NCBI RefSeq assembly: GCF_009729205.1
Contig: NZ_VTHB01000002.1
Location: forward strand, 1 to 64,000
Source: Mycobacteroides sp. CBMA 271
Lineage (GTDB): Bacteria; Actinomycetota; Actinomycetes; Mycobacteriales; Mycobacteriaceae
Direction: 5' to 3'
Length of the DNA: 64,000 bases
In this document: in pieces, positions 30,488 through 38,775 of the stretch
Layout: every line of letters starts with the position of its first letter
Position numbering within the stretch: position 1 is the first letter of the stretch
Notes under the pieces: model-generated
The model's input: the letters and a program-made list of their open reading frames with translations, nothing else
Databases searched by the model: none
What the model was told of the DNA's origin: nothing
Made by a program: the position numbers and the translations under genes

Positions 30488-32029
30488 ATGTCCGATCCAG
30501 CCCATCAGCTCGCCGTCAACGGCAGGTCCCTTCAGAGCGCCGAGTCTCACGGACTCGAACGCGACGCCGTTGGCTCTTGGGGCGTCTTCGCTCAGGGATT
30601 GGCGGCGGCGGCGCCCAGCGTCGCGGTCGCGACGGTACCGTTCTCCCTGTTCGTAGCGGCCGGTAAGGGAGCGGCGTGGGCTGCGGTGATCGGCCTGGTG
30701 GCGGTGGTCCTTATCGCCACGACCATCAGCTTCCAGGCCACCCGCACAGTGTCCTCCGGTTCGCTTGGCACGTACGCAGGCAACGGGCTGGGCCCCGGCG
30801 CCGCGTATGCCGCCGGCTTCAGCCTGCTGATCGGATACATCACCTTCGCCACCACAGGGACCCTCGGCGGTGTGCTGTACTTCGAATCATTCCTCGATGC
30901 GATCGGGATCCACTCGGAGGCAACCGCGTTCAAGCTGGCGCTGGTGGCAGTCGTCGTCGCGGTCGCCGTCTACCTGCCCTACCGGGGCGTTTCTATCTCC
31001 GCGAAGTACGAGCTCATCTTCGAAATCATCGCCACTGCACTGATTCTCATCATCATTGTGGCCTCGTATGTCAGCTATGGCTGGCGTATCGACACCGAAC
31101 AGTGGTCGCTGTCCAACCTGGGTAACAGCACCACCTTCATCGCGGCAGTCACCGCGGTCGGTGCGTATGCAGGATTCGAGAGCGTCGCGTCCCTTGGCGC
31201 CGAGTCCCGGGACGCGCACCGCACGATTGCCCGCTCACTGCTACGCGTCGTATTGATCATCGGCGTGCTGTACATCCTGGCCACCTACCCGCAGATCCTG
31301 CAGTTCCGGAACATCGATGGCGACAGCGCAATACTGCCCCAGGTCGCCACGAATTCCGGTGTTGCATGGTCGATTTACCCGATAGGTCTCGCAGTGACCA
31401 TCGCGTTCATCGTGTTCGTCACCGCGGTCATCAACTCGGCGGCGCGAGGGCTGTTCACCCTCGCCCACGAGGGAGCACTCCCAGCAATACTTGCCCGGGT
31501 ACACCCGGTCCACAAAACCCCTATCGCGGGCATCTTCCTCATCGGGACCATCGCGGCGGCATTCTCTGTGACCGCGACGCTCAGCTCGGTGGGCCGTCTG
31601 GTCTTCGATGTGTACGGAAACTATGTGGCCAACTGGGGCTTTCTCATCAGCTACCTGCTTGTGGTGGTGTCCACCCCCATCTGGCTGTACCGGATCAAGG
31701 CACTCACCCCTGGCCGGCTGGCGATATCGATCGCAGCCACTCTGGCCATTGGATATGTGATCTTCAGCAATTTCCATCCGGTTCCGAAGTTCCCGTTCAA
31801 CATTCTGCCGCTCATCTTCGGCGCGATTCTGTTCGCGGGGCTGCTTCGCTACTGGTACCTGAGAGCCCGCCGCCCCGAGGTCGCGGCCCGAATCGGCTCC
31901 ATCCAAACGCTTTCCGAATCCGAGAAGGAGCGGCTCACCGAGCTCGGGATACTCGAAATCCTCCACCAAGAACCGGCCGTCCACCACGAACCCGCCGCCG
32001 CCAACGATTCAGGAGTTCTCGTCAAATGA
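30488..32029 (+). CDS. Amino acid/polyamine-type permease (APC superfamily)
   Basis: A 513-residue membrane protein with about twelve hydrophobic helices from residue 20 to 460. The APC N-terminal pattern is visible (GVFAQGLAAAAPSVAVATVP, then GSLGTYAGNGLGPGAAYAAG) and the tail is charged and cytoplasmic. ATG at 30488 is chosen; an upstream in-frame start would add 17 residues unlike the family. Its stop overlaps the next gene's start (ATGA), so it heads a coupled operon and probably imports the substrate its oxidases use. The substrate is unknown. Confidence 0.85.
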   Translation: MSDPAHQLAVNGRSLQSAESHGLERDAVGSWGVFAQGLAAAAPSVAVATVPFSLFVAAGKGAAWAAVIGLVAVVLIATTISFQATRTVSSGSLGTYAGNGLGPGAAYAAGFSLLIGYITFATTGTLGGVLYFESFLDAIGIHSEATAFKLALVAVVVAVAVYLPYRGVSISAKYELIFEIIATALILIIIVASYVSYGWRIDTEQWSLSNLGNSTTFIAAVTAVGAYAGFESVASLGAESRDAHRTIARSLLRVVLIIGVLYILATYPQILQFRNIDGDSAILPQVATNSGVAWSIYPIGLAVTIAFIVFVTAVINSAARGLFTLAHEGALPAILARVHPVHKTPIAGIFLIGTIAAAFSVTATLSSVGRLVFDVYGNYVANWGFLISYLLVVVSTPIWLYRIKALTPGRLAISIAATLAIGYVIFSNFHPVPKFPFNILPLIFGAILFAGLLRYWYLRARRPEVAARIGSIQTLSESEKERLTELGILEILHQEPAVHHEPAAANDSGVLVK

Positions 32030-33285
32030 CCGCCGCCGCCACATCGCCGGTACTTGCCTACCAAGGGATCAGTGATACCGACTTCTCCGAGTGGAAAAGT
32101 ACCGCCCAACGTGTCGCCGATGAGCTTGCGGCCACTGCATTGGAGCGCGATCGCGCCAACCAAAATCCCATCGCCGAAATCGAACTACTGCGCAAACACG
32201 GCCTGTTGTCCTTCGCCACCGCCCGCGAATTCGGCGGCGCCGGAGGAAATCTGACTCAGGCGCTGCAACTCAGCCGGATCATCGCGGCGGCCGATGGTTC
32301 CATCGGCCAGCTGCTGGTTTACCACTACTCCAACGGAGTGTGGACGTACATTCTCGGATCACCGGCGCAGCGCGAGTACGTCGCGCGTGGAGTCGGCGAA
32401 CATGGTTGGTTTCAGGGCAGTGTCAGTAATCCACGTGACCCCGGCATTACGGTTACCCGGACCGACGAGGGTTATCGAGTCAACGGCACCCGGACATTCG
32501 CCACCGGCGTCGCGATCGCCGACCTGATCACCGTCTTGCTCTATGCGGAGGAACCGATCAATGCGATCATCCCCCGCGAGCGGGAAGGACTGCGGTTCAA
32601 CGACGATTGGGACAACCTCGGGCAACGGCTTACTGCAAGCGGCAGTGTCGAATTCGATAATGTGCTGTTACGCCATGACGAGATACTTACCGGTCTCGGC
32701 GAGTACGGCGTTGACCGCGAACGTCGCGATGGTCTACGTGCATTGTTCAGCCAGCTGATCTTCGTACATCTGTACCTCGGGATAGCCGAGGGTGCACTCT
32801 CCGCCGCCGTCACGTATATCAGGAAAAGGGGCCGCCCGTGGCCCGAGGCGCATTCCGCGGAGGTGACCGAGGACCCCTACCACCAGCAGCTGCTGGGCCG
32901 TCTGTCGGCAGGTATCGCCGCGGGTATCGCCCTTGCCGACGCGGTGACAAGGGAATTCGAACAGGTGCTGGCAGCCGGTGACGCACCCAGTACGGCCCGC
33001 TGGGGTGCGCTGGCCGTCAGGGTGGATCAGGCCAAGTCCGTCGCCACCGAGGTGTCCTTGGACGTAACACACAACATCTACCAGGCAACCGGCGCCCGAT
33101 CGACCGCCAATTCAGTGGGTTTGGACATCTATTGGCGCAACGCGCGCACCCACACCACCCATGATCCGCTGCCGTATCGGCAGCGCGAAATCGGCCGGTA
33201 CCTGTTGACCGATGAGTGGCCGTCGCCGCGCAGCCTCAGTGGTCTGGGACGCCTCGCCGATACGACACAAGGCAAGGGTTCGTGA
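32026..33285 (+). CDS. Acyl-CoA dehydrogenase-fold flavin monooxygenase (DszC/SfnB-like)
   Basis: A 419-residue protein with an acyl-CoA dehydrogenase fold: a helical N-terminus (ELLRKHGLLSFATAREFGGAGG), a middle beta domain (RTDEGYRVNGTRTFATGVAIAD), and a C-terminal helical bundle ending in RNARTHTTHDPLPYRQREIG. The closest groups I recognise are flavin-dependent oxygenases such as DszC and SfnB, which act on sulfur or nitrogen compounds rather than acyl-CoA. It starts inside the permease stop and its stop overlaps the acetyltransferase start, so all are translated together. Confidence 0.8.
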   Translation: MTAAATSPVLAYQGISDTDFSEWKSTAQRVADELAATALERDRANQNPIAEIELLRKHGLLSFATAREFGGAGGNLTQALQLSRIIAAADGSIGQLLVYHYSNGVWTYILGSPAQREYVARGVGEHGWFQGSVSNPRDPGITVTRTDEGYRVNGTRTFATGVAIADLITVLLYAEEPINAIIPREREGLRFNDDWDNLGQRLTASGSVEFDNVLLRHDEILTGLGEYGVDRERRDGLRALFSQLIFVHLYLGIAEGALSAAVTYIRKRGRPWPEAHSAEVTEDPYHQQLLGRLSAGIAAGIALADAVTREFEQVLAAGDAPSTARWGALAVRVDQAKSVATEVSLDVTHNIYQATGARSTANSVGLDIYWRNARTHTTHDPLPYRQREIGRYLLTDEWPSPRSLSGLGRLADTTQGKGS

Positions 33286-34463
33286 CCGACGTCCGCTTTC
33301 TGCACACCTCTGTGGAGCGTGCGCGCGCCTTCGCGGTGTTCTGGCGGGCCATGGTGGGACTGCCGCCCCTGGGCGATATCGCGGTCGACGAATTATTGGA
33401 ACCAGGTAGGTATTTGGGTGCCTTCGATGGCACGGAGCTGGTCGGCGGGGCCGATTCATATACCAGCTGGCTGACCGTCCCCGGCGGCTCGCGGGTTCCG
33501 CATGCGGCCGTCACACATATCGGTGTGCTGCCCACCCACACCCGACGCGGAATCCTCACCTCTCTGGTGACCCGACAGCTCACCGATGTCGCCGAGCGAG
33601 GCGAGATCGTCGCCAGCCTGCGTGCCTCCGAAGCGGTCATCTACCGCCGCTTCGGTTACGGGGTATCAACCAGCAGTGCGGGTTACCGTATCCAGCGGCG
33701 GAGGGCGCATCTGCACAGCCCTGTCGACGCCGGGTCGCTCACTCTGCTCGATGCCGCGGCAACACCGGAGCTGCTCGCTGCGGTCTACGAACGTGCGGCG
33801 TGGACAGGTTCCGTGGCACGCCCGCCGCAATGGTGGCGGCTGCACAAGCTGTTCGACGCGGTCGACCCCGTGAAGCCCTATGTGGTCACTCACCCCGATG
33901 GCTACGTACGGTACCGGCCACGGGATACCTCCGCATGGTTCGCCAGCAGCGCGCGCACCATCTTCGTTGATGATCTTGTCGCACATAGTGATGCCGCCTA
34001 TCGCGCGTTGGTCGGTCACCTGTTGGATCTGGATCTGGTGGATGTCATCGAGCTTGGACCGCGCCCGGTCGACGACCCACTCCCCCATCTCGTCGTTGAT
34101 CCTCGGGCGGTGACCGTCACCGGCATCCGTGATGAGACCTGGCTCAGGCTGATCGACGTCGAAGCCGCATTGGCAGCACGCGCGTACGCGGACACCACGC
34201 CGGTGGTGGTCCAGGTGAACGACCCGCTGTTTCCTCATAACTCGACTCGGTTCGCCGTCGGCCCCGACAAGGTGCGACGCACCCAGCACACCCCTGACCT
34301 GTCGGTCGATGTCGCCACCCTGGGGTCGGTCTATCTCGGCGGCAACACCTGGAGGCAACTGGCGCGGGCCGGACTGGTGTCCGCGCAGTCGACGGAGGCG
34401 ATCGGCGCAGCCGACGCCCTGTTCTCCACCGGTACACAGCCTTTCGCCGGTACCAACTTTTAG
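33282..34463 (+). CDS. eis1: Eis-like GNAT N-acetyltransferase
   Basis: A 393-residue Eis-family acetyltransferase, close to the 402-residue M. tuberculosis Eis. GNAT motif A is THIGVLPTHTRRGILTSL; the conserved Tyr of RRFGYG matches the proposed general acid. A sterol-carrier-like C-terminal domain ends in Phe, whose terminal carboxylate is part of the Eis active site. Position beside ramB-Rv0464 matches the M. abscessus gene called Eis1, which, unlike Eis2, is not the aminoglycoside-resistance enzyme. The GTG at 33282 overlaps the previous stop (GTGA); an earlier in-frame start would lie inside the upstream gene. Confidence 0.85.
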   Translation: MTDVRFLHTSVERARAFAVFWRAMVGLPPLGDIAVDELLEPGRYLGAFDGTELVGGADSYTSWLTVPGGSRVPHAAVTHIGVLPTHTRRGILTSLVTRQLTDVAERGEIVASLRASEAVIYRRFGYGVSTSSAGYRIQRRRAHLHSPVDAGSLTLLDAAATPELLAAVYERAAWTGSVARPPQWWRLHKLFDAVDPVKPYVVTHPDGYVRYRPRDTSAWFASSARTIFVDDLVAHSDAAYRALVGHLLDLDLVDVIELGPRPVDDPLPHLVVDPRAVTVTGIRDETWLRLIDVEAALAARAYADTTPVVVQVNDPLFPHNSTRFAVGPDKVRRTQHTPDLSVDVATLGSVYLGGNTWRQLARAGLVSAQSTEAIGAADALFSTGTQPFAGTNF

Positions 34464-34473
34464 GAGCCGCCTC

Positions 34474-35838
34474 GTGTCTGATGGTCTTCGCGCAAGCGGC
34501 TCATCCACAAGTGACCGCCAACTTCATCTCCTTGCCTTCGGCAATGTGCGCTCCGGTGGCGCATGGCGACTGCCCGGCGTGCAGAACGGCCCACCCAACC
34601 AGCTCGAAACCCTGGTCGCGACCGCGAAAGCGGCCGAAGCGGCCAAGTTCGATGCCATCTTCTTCGCGGACGGCCTCAACTTCGGACCGGAGGCCACCTG
34701 GGCCCATAAGTCCACCGAGGACTTCGAACCACTCACGGCCACCTCGTATCTCGCTGCAGTCACCGAGCGTTTGGGCCTGGTTGTCACCGGCTCGTCGACG
34801 TTTCAACCCCCGTACCACCTGGCGCGCCAACTGTTATCCCTCGATCATCTGAGCGCGGGACGTGCCGGATGGAACCTTGTGACGAGCTTCGCGCAGGCCG
34901 CCGCCGCCAACTTCGGCGAGCGTGGCTTCCTCCCGCACGATGAGCGCTATCGACTCGCGGAGGAAACGCTGCGGGTAGTGAAGTCCCTGTGGCATTCCCT
35001 CGAGCCAGACACCGTCGTCGAGGACCGAACAACCGGAATCTACAGCGATGTCACCAAGATTCATGTCACCGACCACGAGGGAGAGTTCCACAAGGTCAAG
35101 GGGCCACTCGGCGTCGCACCCTCTCGGCAAGGGCGACCGGTGATCTTTCAGGCCGGGTCTTCCACCACCGGAAGAGCATTCGCCGCTAGGCATGCCGAGG
35201 TGGTCTTCACCGGGCAGACGGATATCGAGCGCGCCAAAGCCTTCTACAGGCAACTCCACGAGGAGGCCCGCGCCGCCGGACGGACCTCTGCCCCCTTGAT
35301 CACCCCTTCCCTCGGAGTTGTCGTCGGATCCACTGAGGCCGAGGCGCGTGCCGTCGAAAGCACCGTCTACGAACACTTCATTCCCGAATACCAGGCGGGA
35401 TGGCTGCTTGAGGTCGACGTCAACGTCGTCGGCGCCGACCTAGACGGACCGGTACCGGCGTCGGCGTTCCCGGACAGCACCGAGACCCATCAAACCGCGC
35501 TGGCCGGATACAGACACCTCGCCACAGTGGGCAGTCCCACGGTTCGTGAATTCTTGTACCGCACCTTGAATGCGTTTGGCACTCGGTTTGTGGGCTCCGC
35601 GGAGCAAGTGGCCGATCAGATAGAGCTGTGGTTCACCGAAGGCGCGGCCGACGGCTTCGTTCTGAGCACCTCGGGACTTCCCGGCCAATTCGAACTGTTC
35701 ACCGAGCAGGTGGTGCCTATCCTGGTGCGTCGCAGGATCTTTCGTTCCGAATACACGGGCTCGACATTGCGTGAGCACCTGGCCTTGCCGTGGCCGGAGC
35801 CGCTTCGCACACCGGTATCGACACGGAGCGGAGGCTAA
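34474..35838 (+). CDS. FMN-dependent monooxygenase of the NtaA/SnaA/DszA family
   Basis: A 454-residue luciferase-like flavin monooxygenase. Family segments: LHLLAFGNVRSGGAWRLP at the start, FDAIFFADGLNF, NLVTSFAQAAAANFGE, GPLGVAPSRQGRPVIFQAGSS and GFVLSTSGLPG near the end. These enzymes use FMNH2 from a separate reductase to oxidise sulfur or amine compounds. The GTG at 34474 has TAGGAG upstream. The first residues (GLRASGSS) are encoded by a dispersed repeat and are not typical of the family. Confidence 0.88.
   Translation: MSDGLRASGSSTSDRQLHLLAFGNVRSGGAWRLPGVQNGPPNQLETLVATAKAAEAAKFDAIFFADGLNFGPEATWAHKSTEDFEPLTATSYLAAVTERLGLVVTGSSTFQPPYHLARQLLSLDHLSAGRAGWNLVTSFAQAAAANFGERGFLPHDERYRLAEETLRVVKSLWHSLEPDTVVEDRTTGIYSDVTKIHVTDHEGEFHKVKGPLGVAPSRQGRPVIFQAGSSTTGRAFAARHAEVVFTGQTDIERAKAFYRQLHEEARAAGRTSAPLITPSLGVVVGSTEAEARAVESTVYEHFIPEYQAGWLLEVDVNVVGADLDGPVPASAFPDSTETHQTALAGYRHLATVGSPTVREFLYRTLNAFGTRFVGSAEQVADQIELWFTEGAADGFVLSTSGLPGQFELFTEQVVPILVRRRIFRSEYTGSTLREHLALPWPEPLRTPVSTRSGG
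34485..34504 (+). repeat. Short dispersed repeat inside the monooxygenase N-terminus
   Basis: TCTTCGCGCAAGCGGCTCAT lies at codons 4-11 of the monooxygenase, read as LRASGSS. It is identical to the 43234-43253 copy in the peptidase gene, in the same frame. Confidence 0.8.
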
Positions 35839-36455
35839 CCCTGGCGCTCTTCGCGAAGCTCGGCAGTGACCGCCCGTATGGAGGCTGCGGCGTACGAAGC
35901 GATGATCTTCGATGGGTCGGTTGACGTTTTCGACAGCGCCCATGTTTCGACTGCGACGCGTAGAGCGGCCGTCACCTGGGCGGCCAGTAATCGGGTCTCA
36001 AGCCCATCTGGGCGTGCACCCGTGCGTTCAGCAAGCAGGGTCAACAGATCCTGCTCGGAATCGTCATTGACCTTTAGCCACACTGCACGCAACGCCGGAT
36101 CTTCCTTTGCGGCTCTCAACAATCCGCGTGTCCACTCATACGAGGACAGCGTCGCCGAATCACAGTCAGTCAAGGCTTGCCTGGCGGCATCTTCAATCGC
36201 ATCGGGCAACGCAACTTCCGCTGGTATGTCTGCAAGCAACTGCAGCCACCTGCGTGCCCCCAACGCCAACAGCGGTGCAATCGCATCTTGTTTGGTCCGA
36301 AAATAGCGGTAGAAGGTGCGTACACCCACTTCAGCCTGATCGCAGATCACCTCGACAGTGGTCTCAGAAGAGCCACGCAGGGTAAATAGCTCGGCAGCTA
36401 CGCGAGCGATGTGTTCCTGGGTAGCCAACTTGCGACGTTCCGTGAGGCCCATCAC
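35835..36455 (-). CDS. TetR-family transcriptional repressor
   Basis: A 206-residue TetR protein. The helix-turn-helix is TVEVICDQAEVGVRTFYRYFRTKQDAIAPLL; the remaining helical ligand domain is unassigned. It is divergent from the SDR gene at 36543, and the 87-base gap holds a long inverted repeat that is the likely operator for both. Its stop overlaps the last bases of the convergent monooxygenase gene. The inducer is unknown. Confidence 0.92.
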   Translation of the reverse strand: MMGLTERRKLATQEHIARVAAELFTLRGSSETTVEVICDQAEVGVRTFYRYFRTKQDAIAPLLALGARRWLQLLADIPAEVALPDAIEDAARQALTDCDSATLSSYEWTRGLLRAAKEDPALRAVWLKVNDDSEQDLLTLLAERTGARPDGLETRLLAAQVTAALRVAVETWALSKTSTDPSKIIASYAAASIRAVTAELREERQG

Positions 36456-36478
36456 TTCATCTTAGGCATAAACTGAAT

Positions 36479-36517
36479 ATATGGCATATTGTGCCAATTA
36501 GGCAAGATATGCCATAT
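36479..36517. promoter_or_regulatory. Palindromic operator between tetR and SDR genes
   Basis: ATATGGCATAT (36479-36489) is exactly complementary to ATATGCCATAT (36507-36517), with TGCC and GGCA inside. The centre lies midway between the two divergent starts. Confidence 0.75.
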
Positions 36518-36542
36518 GCTAGATCTGCGCTAGGAGAGGGTT

Positions 36543-37286
36543 ATGTCAACGCAAACCATCGTGATCGTGGGTGCCGGACCGGGGGTTGGGTACGAGACCG
36601 CCAAACGTTTCGCCCAGGCCGGGTGGGCAATTGGGCTGATCCGCCGTAACACCGACGCCTTGGACTCCTTCGCCGCAGAGCTAAGAGCGGCAGGCGCGAG
36701 CGTCGCAACTGCCGCGGCGAACGCCGAACAACCCGCCTTGATCGCGTCAGCCGTCACCCATCTTGGTCGCGAACTCGGTGGTATCGATGTGCTCGTCTAC
36801 AACGTCCCAGGCCCGCTGCGCGAGGCCTACGGGCGATCAACGGACGTCTCGCTATCGGCTCTGCAGACATTCCTCACCGTGCGTGTGGTCAGCGCTCTGG
36901 CCTCATTACAAGCCGCACTTCCGTTCCTCGAACTCTCAAAGGGGGCAGCATTTTTCACCAGCGGCCAGTCCGATCGCCACGCCTATCCAAACACCGGTTT
37001 GATCGGTGCTCCGCAAGCGGCACTACGAATGTTGGCGCAGCATCTACATACGGAACTGAGAACCAGTGATGTCTTTGTTGGCTACCTGCCGCTGGACAAT
37101 CCACCTTTGTATTCCGATCCAGAGCAAGAGAAGCTGCGTACCGACATCCCGGAAGGATTCTCCATATCCGAACGAGTGGTCGCCAGCGATGTAGCGGCCC
37201 AAATTTTCACGCTCAACCGCACCCGTGACGGCTTCGAACACCCGGTAAAGCCCTCGGTCCGTGTCGTGCCGTGCGCATATCCGTGA
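36543..37286 (+). CDS. Atypical short-chain dehydrogenase/reductase
   Basis: A 247-residue Rossmann-fold SDR. The cofactor loop GAGPGVGYETAKRFAQ is intact. VLVYNVPGP stands where NNAG is usual, and the expected YxxxK is absent: the aligned segment reads LIGAPQAALRM after SGQSDRHAYP. It may therefore be a non-catalytic or differently catalytic member. It starts with ATG after AGGAGAGGG. It is divergent from the TetR gene, whose operator overlaps its promoter, so it is probably repressed by it. The substrate is unknown. Confidence 0.85.
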   Translation: MSTQTIVIVGAGPGVGYETAKRFAQAGWAIGLIRRNTDALDSFAAELRAAGASVATAAANAEQPALIASAVTHLGRELGGIDVLVYNVPGPLREAYGRSTDVSLSALQTFLTVRVVSALASLQAALPFLELSKGAAFFTSGQSDRHAYPNTGLIGAPQAALRMLAQHLHTELRTSDVFVGYLPLDNPPLYSDPEQEKLRTDIPEGFSISERVVASDVAAQIFTLNRTRDGFEHPVKPSVRVVPCAYP

Positions 37287-37307
37287 GGAACGACTCCGCC
37301 GGTAGAG

Positions 37308-37799
37308 CTAGACCACTTCTCGTAATGAGCCGTCTGTGACGTCGTAGATAAAGCCACGCACGCTCTCCTTGCGCGGAACGAACGGGTTGGCGTTGATCCG
37401 CGCAACGGACTGACGGACGTCCTCATCTAGGTCGGTAAAGGCCTCAGCAGACCACGACGGCTTGATACCCGTCTCGTCCTGTATTGAGCGTTTGAACGCG
37501 TCATCGGTGAAAGTCAGCATGCCACAGTCGGTGTGGTGAATGAGGATGACTTCCTCGGTACCGAGCAACCGCTGCGAGATGGCTAGCGACCGGATCTCGT
37601 CCTCGGTGATCACACCGCCCGCGTTGCGGATAACGTGCGCGTCACCTTCCTGAAGGCCAAGCAATCCATAGGGATTCAGGCGTGCATCCATACACGCAAC
37701 AATCGCGACCTTCCGGCCCGGGGGCAGCGGCAGATCGCCTTTGTCAAAGCTCGCCGCGTACGCCCTGGCGTTGTCAAGCAATTCATCAGTGGTCGACAT
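37308..37799 (-). CDS. Beta-class carbonic anhydrase (Rv1284-like)
   Basis: A 163-residue carbonic anhydrase interconverting CO2 and bicarbonate. Zinc ligands are Cys in VACMDARLNPY (near residue 35) and His and Cys in HHTDCGML (near residues 88-91); the Asp-Arg dyad follows the first Cys. RNAGGVITEDEIRSL is also typical. Length and motifs match M. tuberculosis Rv1284. It is convergent with the SDR gene and apparently monocistronic. Confidence 0.93.
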   Translation of the reverse strand: MSTTDELLDNARAYAASFDKGDLPLPPGRKVAIVACMDARLNPYGLLGLQEGDAHVIRNAGGVITEDEIRSLAISQRLLGTEEVILIHHTDCGMLTFTDDAFKRSIQDETGIKPSWSAEAFTDLDEDVRQSVARINANPFVPRKESVRGFIYDVTDGSLREVV

Positions 37800-37859
37800 G
37801 GCGCGAAGTTACGCGCGACCACTTACCCGGTCAACCGTTACCAGCACCGTGGTCTGAAC

Positions 37860-38771
37860 CTAGATACCGAAGGTCCAGGTGCGCCCGTCCGACGCGACAA
37901 ATCCAGAGCTCTTGTTGCCACCGAAGAAGCCACAGGCCACGCCGCCATCCGCGAGGGCCATGCACGCGCCTTGGTTTCCGTATCCATACACGCTATCCCC
38001 CGGGGGCAGTTGCTTGACCTCATCCTTTGGCGGATTCATAGTGCCAAAACCGATCCCACTCGGATTACCGGGAACATTCGACACGGATACGTAACCACTA
38101 CCACCGGTAAACCCCGGCAGTTGTCCCATGCACGCAATGCTGCCACCGCTGTACGTCAAGATGCTGCACCGTAATCCGTTGGCAACGGTAAACATACGCT
38201 CGATGCCTTTGGGTCCGTGACCGTCATACTTGACCTCCGAGACCACGAAGTCGTATGGGCGGGGAACGCCGTCCGGCAGCGTGAGCCCACTATCGCGTAG
38301 TACCGTCTTGCCCGTACCGATGGTAAGAGACTGTTTTCCGTTGTCGCAGATGGTGATCGGCCCCGACTCTGCCCGACAGGTGACGCGATTCGAGGTGACC
38401 TGCTGGCCCACCTCCAGCCGCCGGGCACCCGCAACCCCAGGACCGCCCGCTAACACCCGGTAGTAGCCGGCGGGCTGTCCTGATCCCGCGCCCATCCGGA
38501 CCCGGACGACACCCGGCGGCACCCCCGGCAGAGCTCCGGTGCAATCGACACTGAAGTCGCCCCCGATCGAGCACGCCAACCCACTCGCAGTCACGAAGTT
38601 GCCGTCGAAACCCGGCGTGTCCGACGTCGGGATGGGCGACGACAAGGCAGGCGGCGGCGTACTCGCCGGCGATGGCACGGAGGACGCCGTCGCGGATGTC
38701 CGCTCGAGCGGGTGTGTTGGAGCGCAGGCGGCAAGCAACACCGCCAGCACCCCAATCCCCCACGCTCGCAT
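37860..38771 (-). CDS. Putative lipoprotein of unknown function
   Basis: A 303-residue secreted lipoprotein: the signal sequence ends in the lipobox LLAAC, with the lipidated Cys at residue 16. A Ser/Thr/Pro-rich linker follows (to about residue 50). Two similar-looking halves contain paired cysteines (SGLACSIGGDFSVDCTG; NGLRCSILTYSGGSIACMGQ; ACMALADGGVACGFF), suggesting a repeated disulfide-stabilised beta fold. It starts four bases after lpdC, so it may be co-transcribed with it. I do not recognise a specific family. Confidence 0.8.
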   Translation of the reverse strand: MRAWGIGVLAVLLAACAPTHPLERTSATASSVPSPASTPPPALSSPIPTSDTPGFDGNFVTASGLACSIGGDFSVDCTGALPGVPPGVVRVRMGAGSGQPAGYYRVLAGGPGVAGARRLEVGQQVTSNRVTCRAESGPITICDNGKQSLTIGTGKTVLRDSGLTLPDGVPRPYDFVVSEVKYDGHGPKGIERMFTVANGLRCSILTYSGGSIACMGQLPGFTGGSGYVSVSNVPGNPSGIGFGTMNPPKDEVKQLPPGDSVYGYGNQGACMALADGGVACGFFGGNKSSGFVASDGRTWTFGI

Positions 38772-38775
38772 CGGA

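Noticed and set aside
35838..35870. GCTCTTCGCGAAGCTCGGCAG as another copy of the TCTTCGCG repeat
   Set aside because: Only the first eight bases match; it encodes the normal C-terminus of the TetR protein and lacks the CTCATC end.
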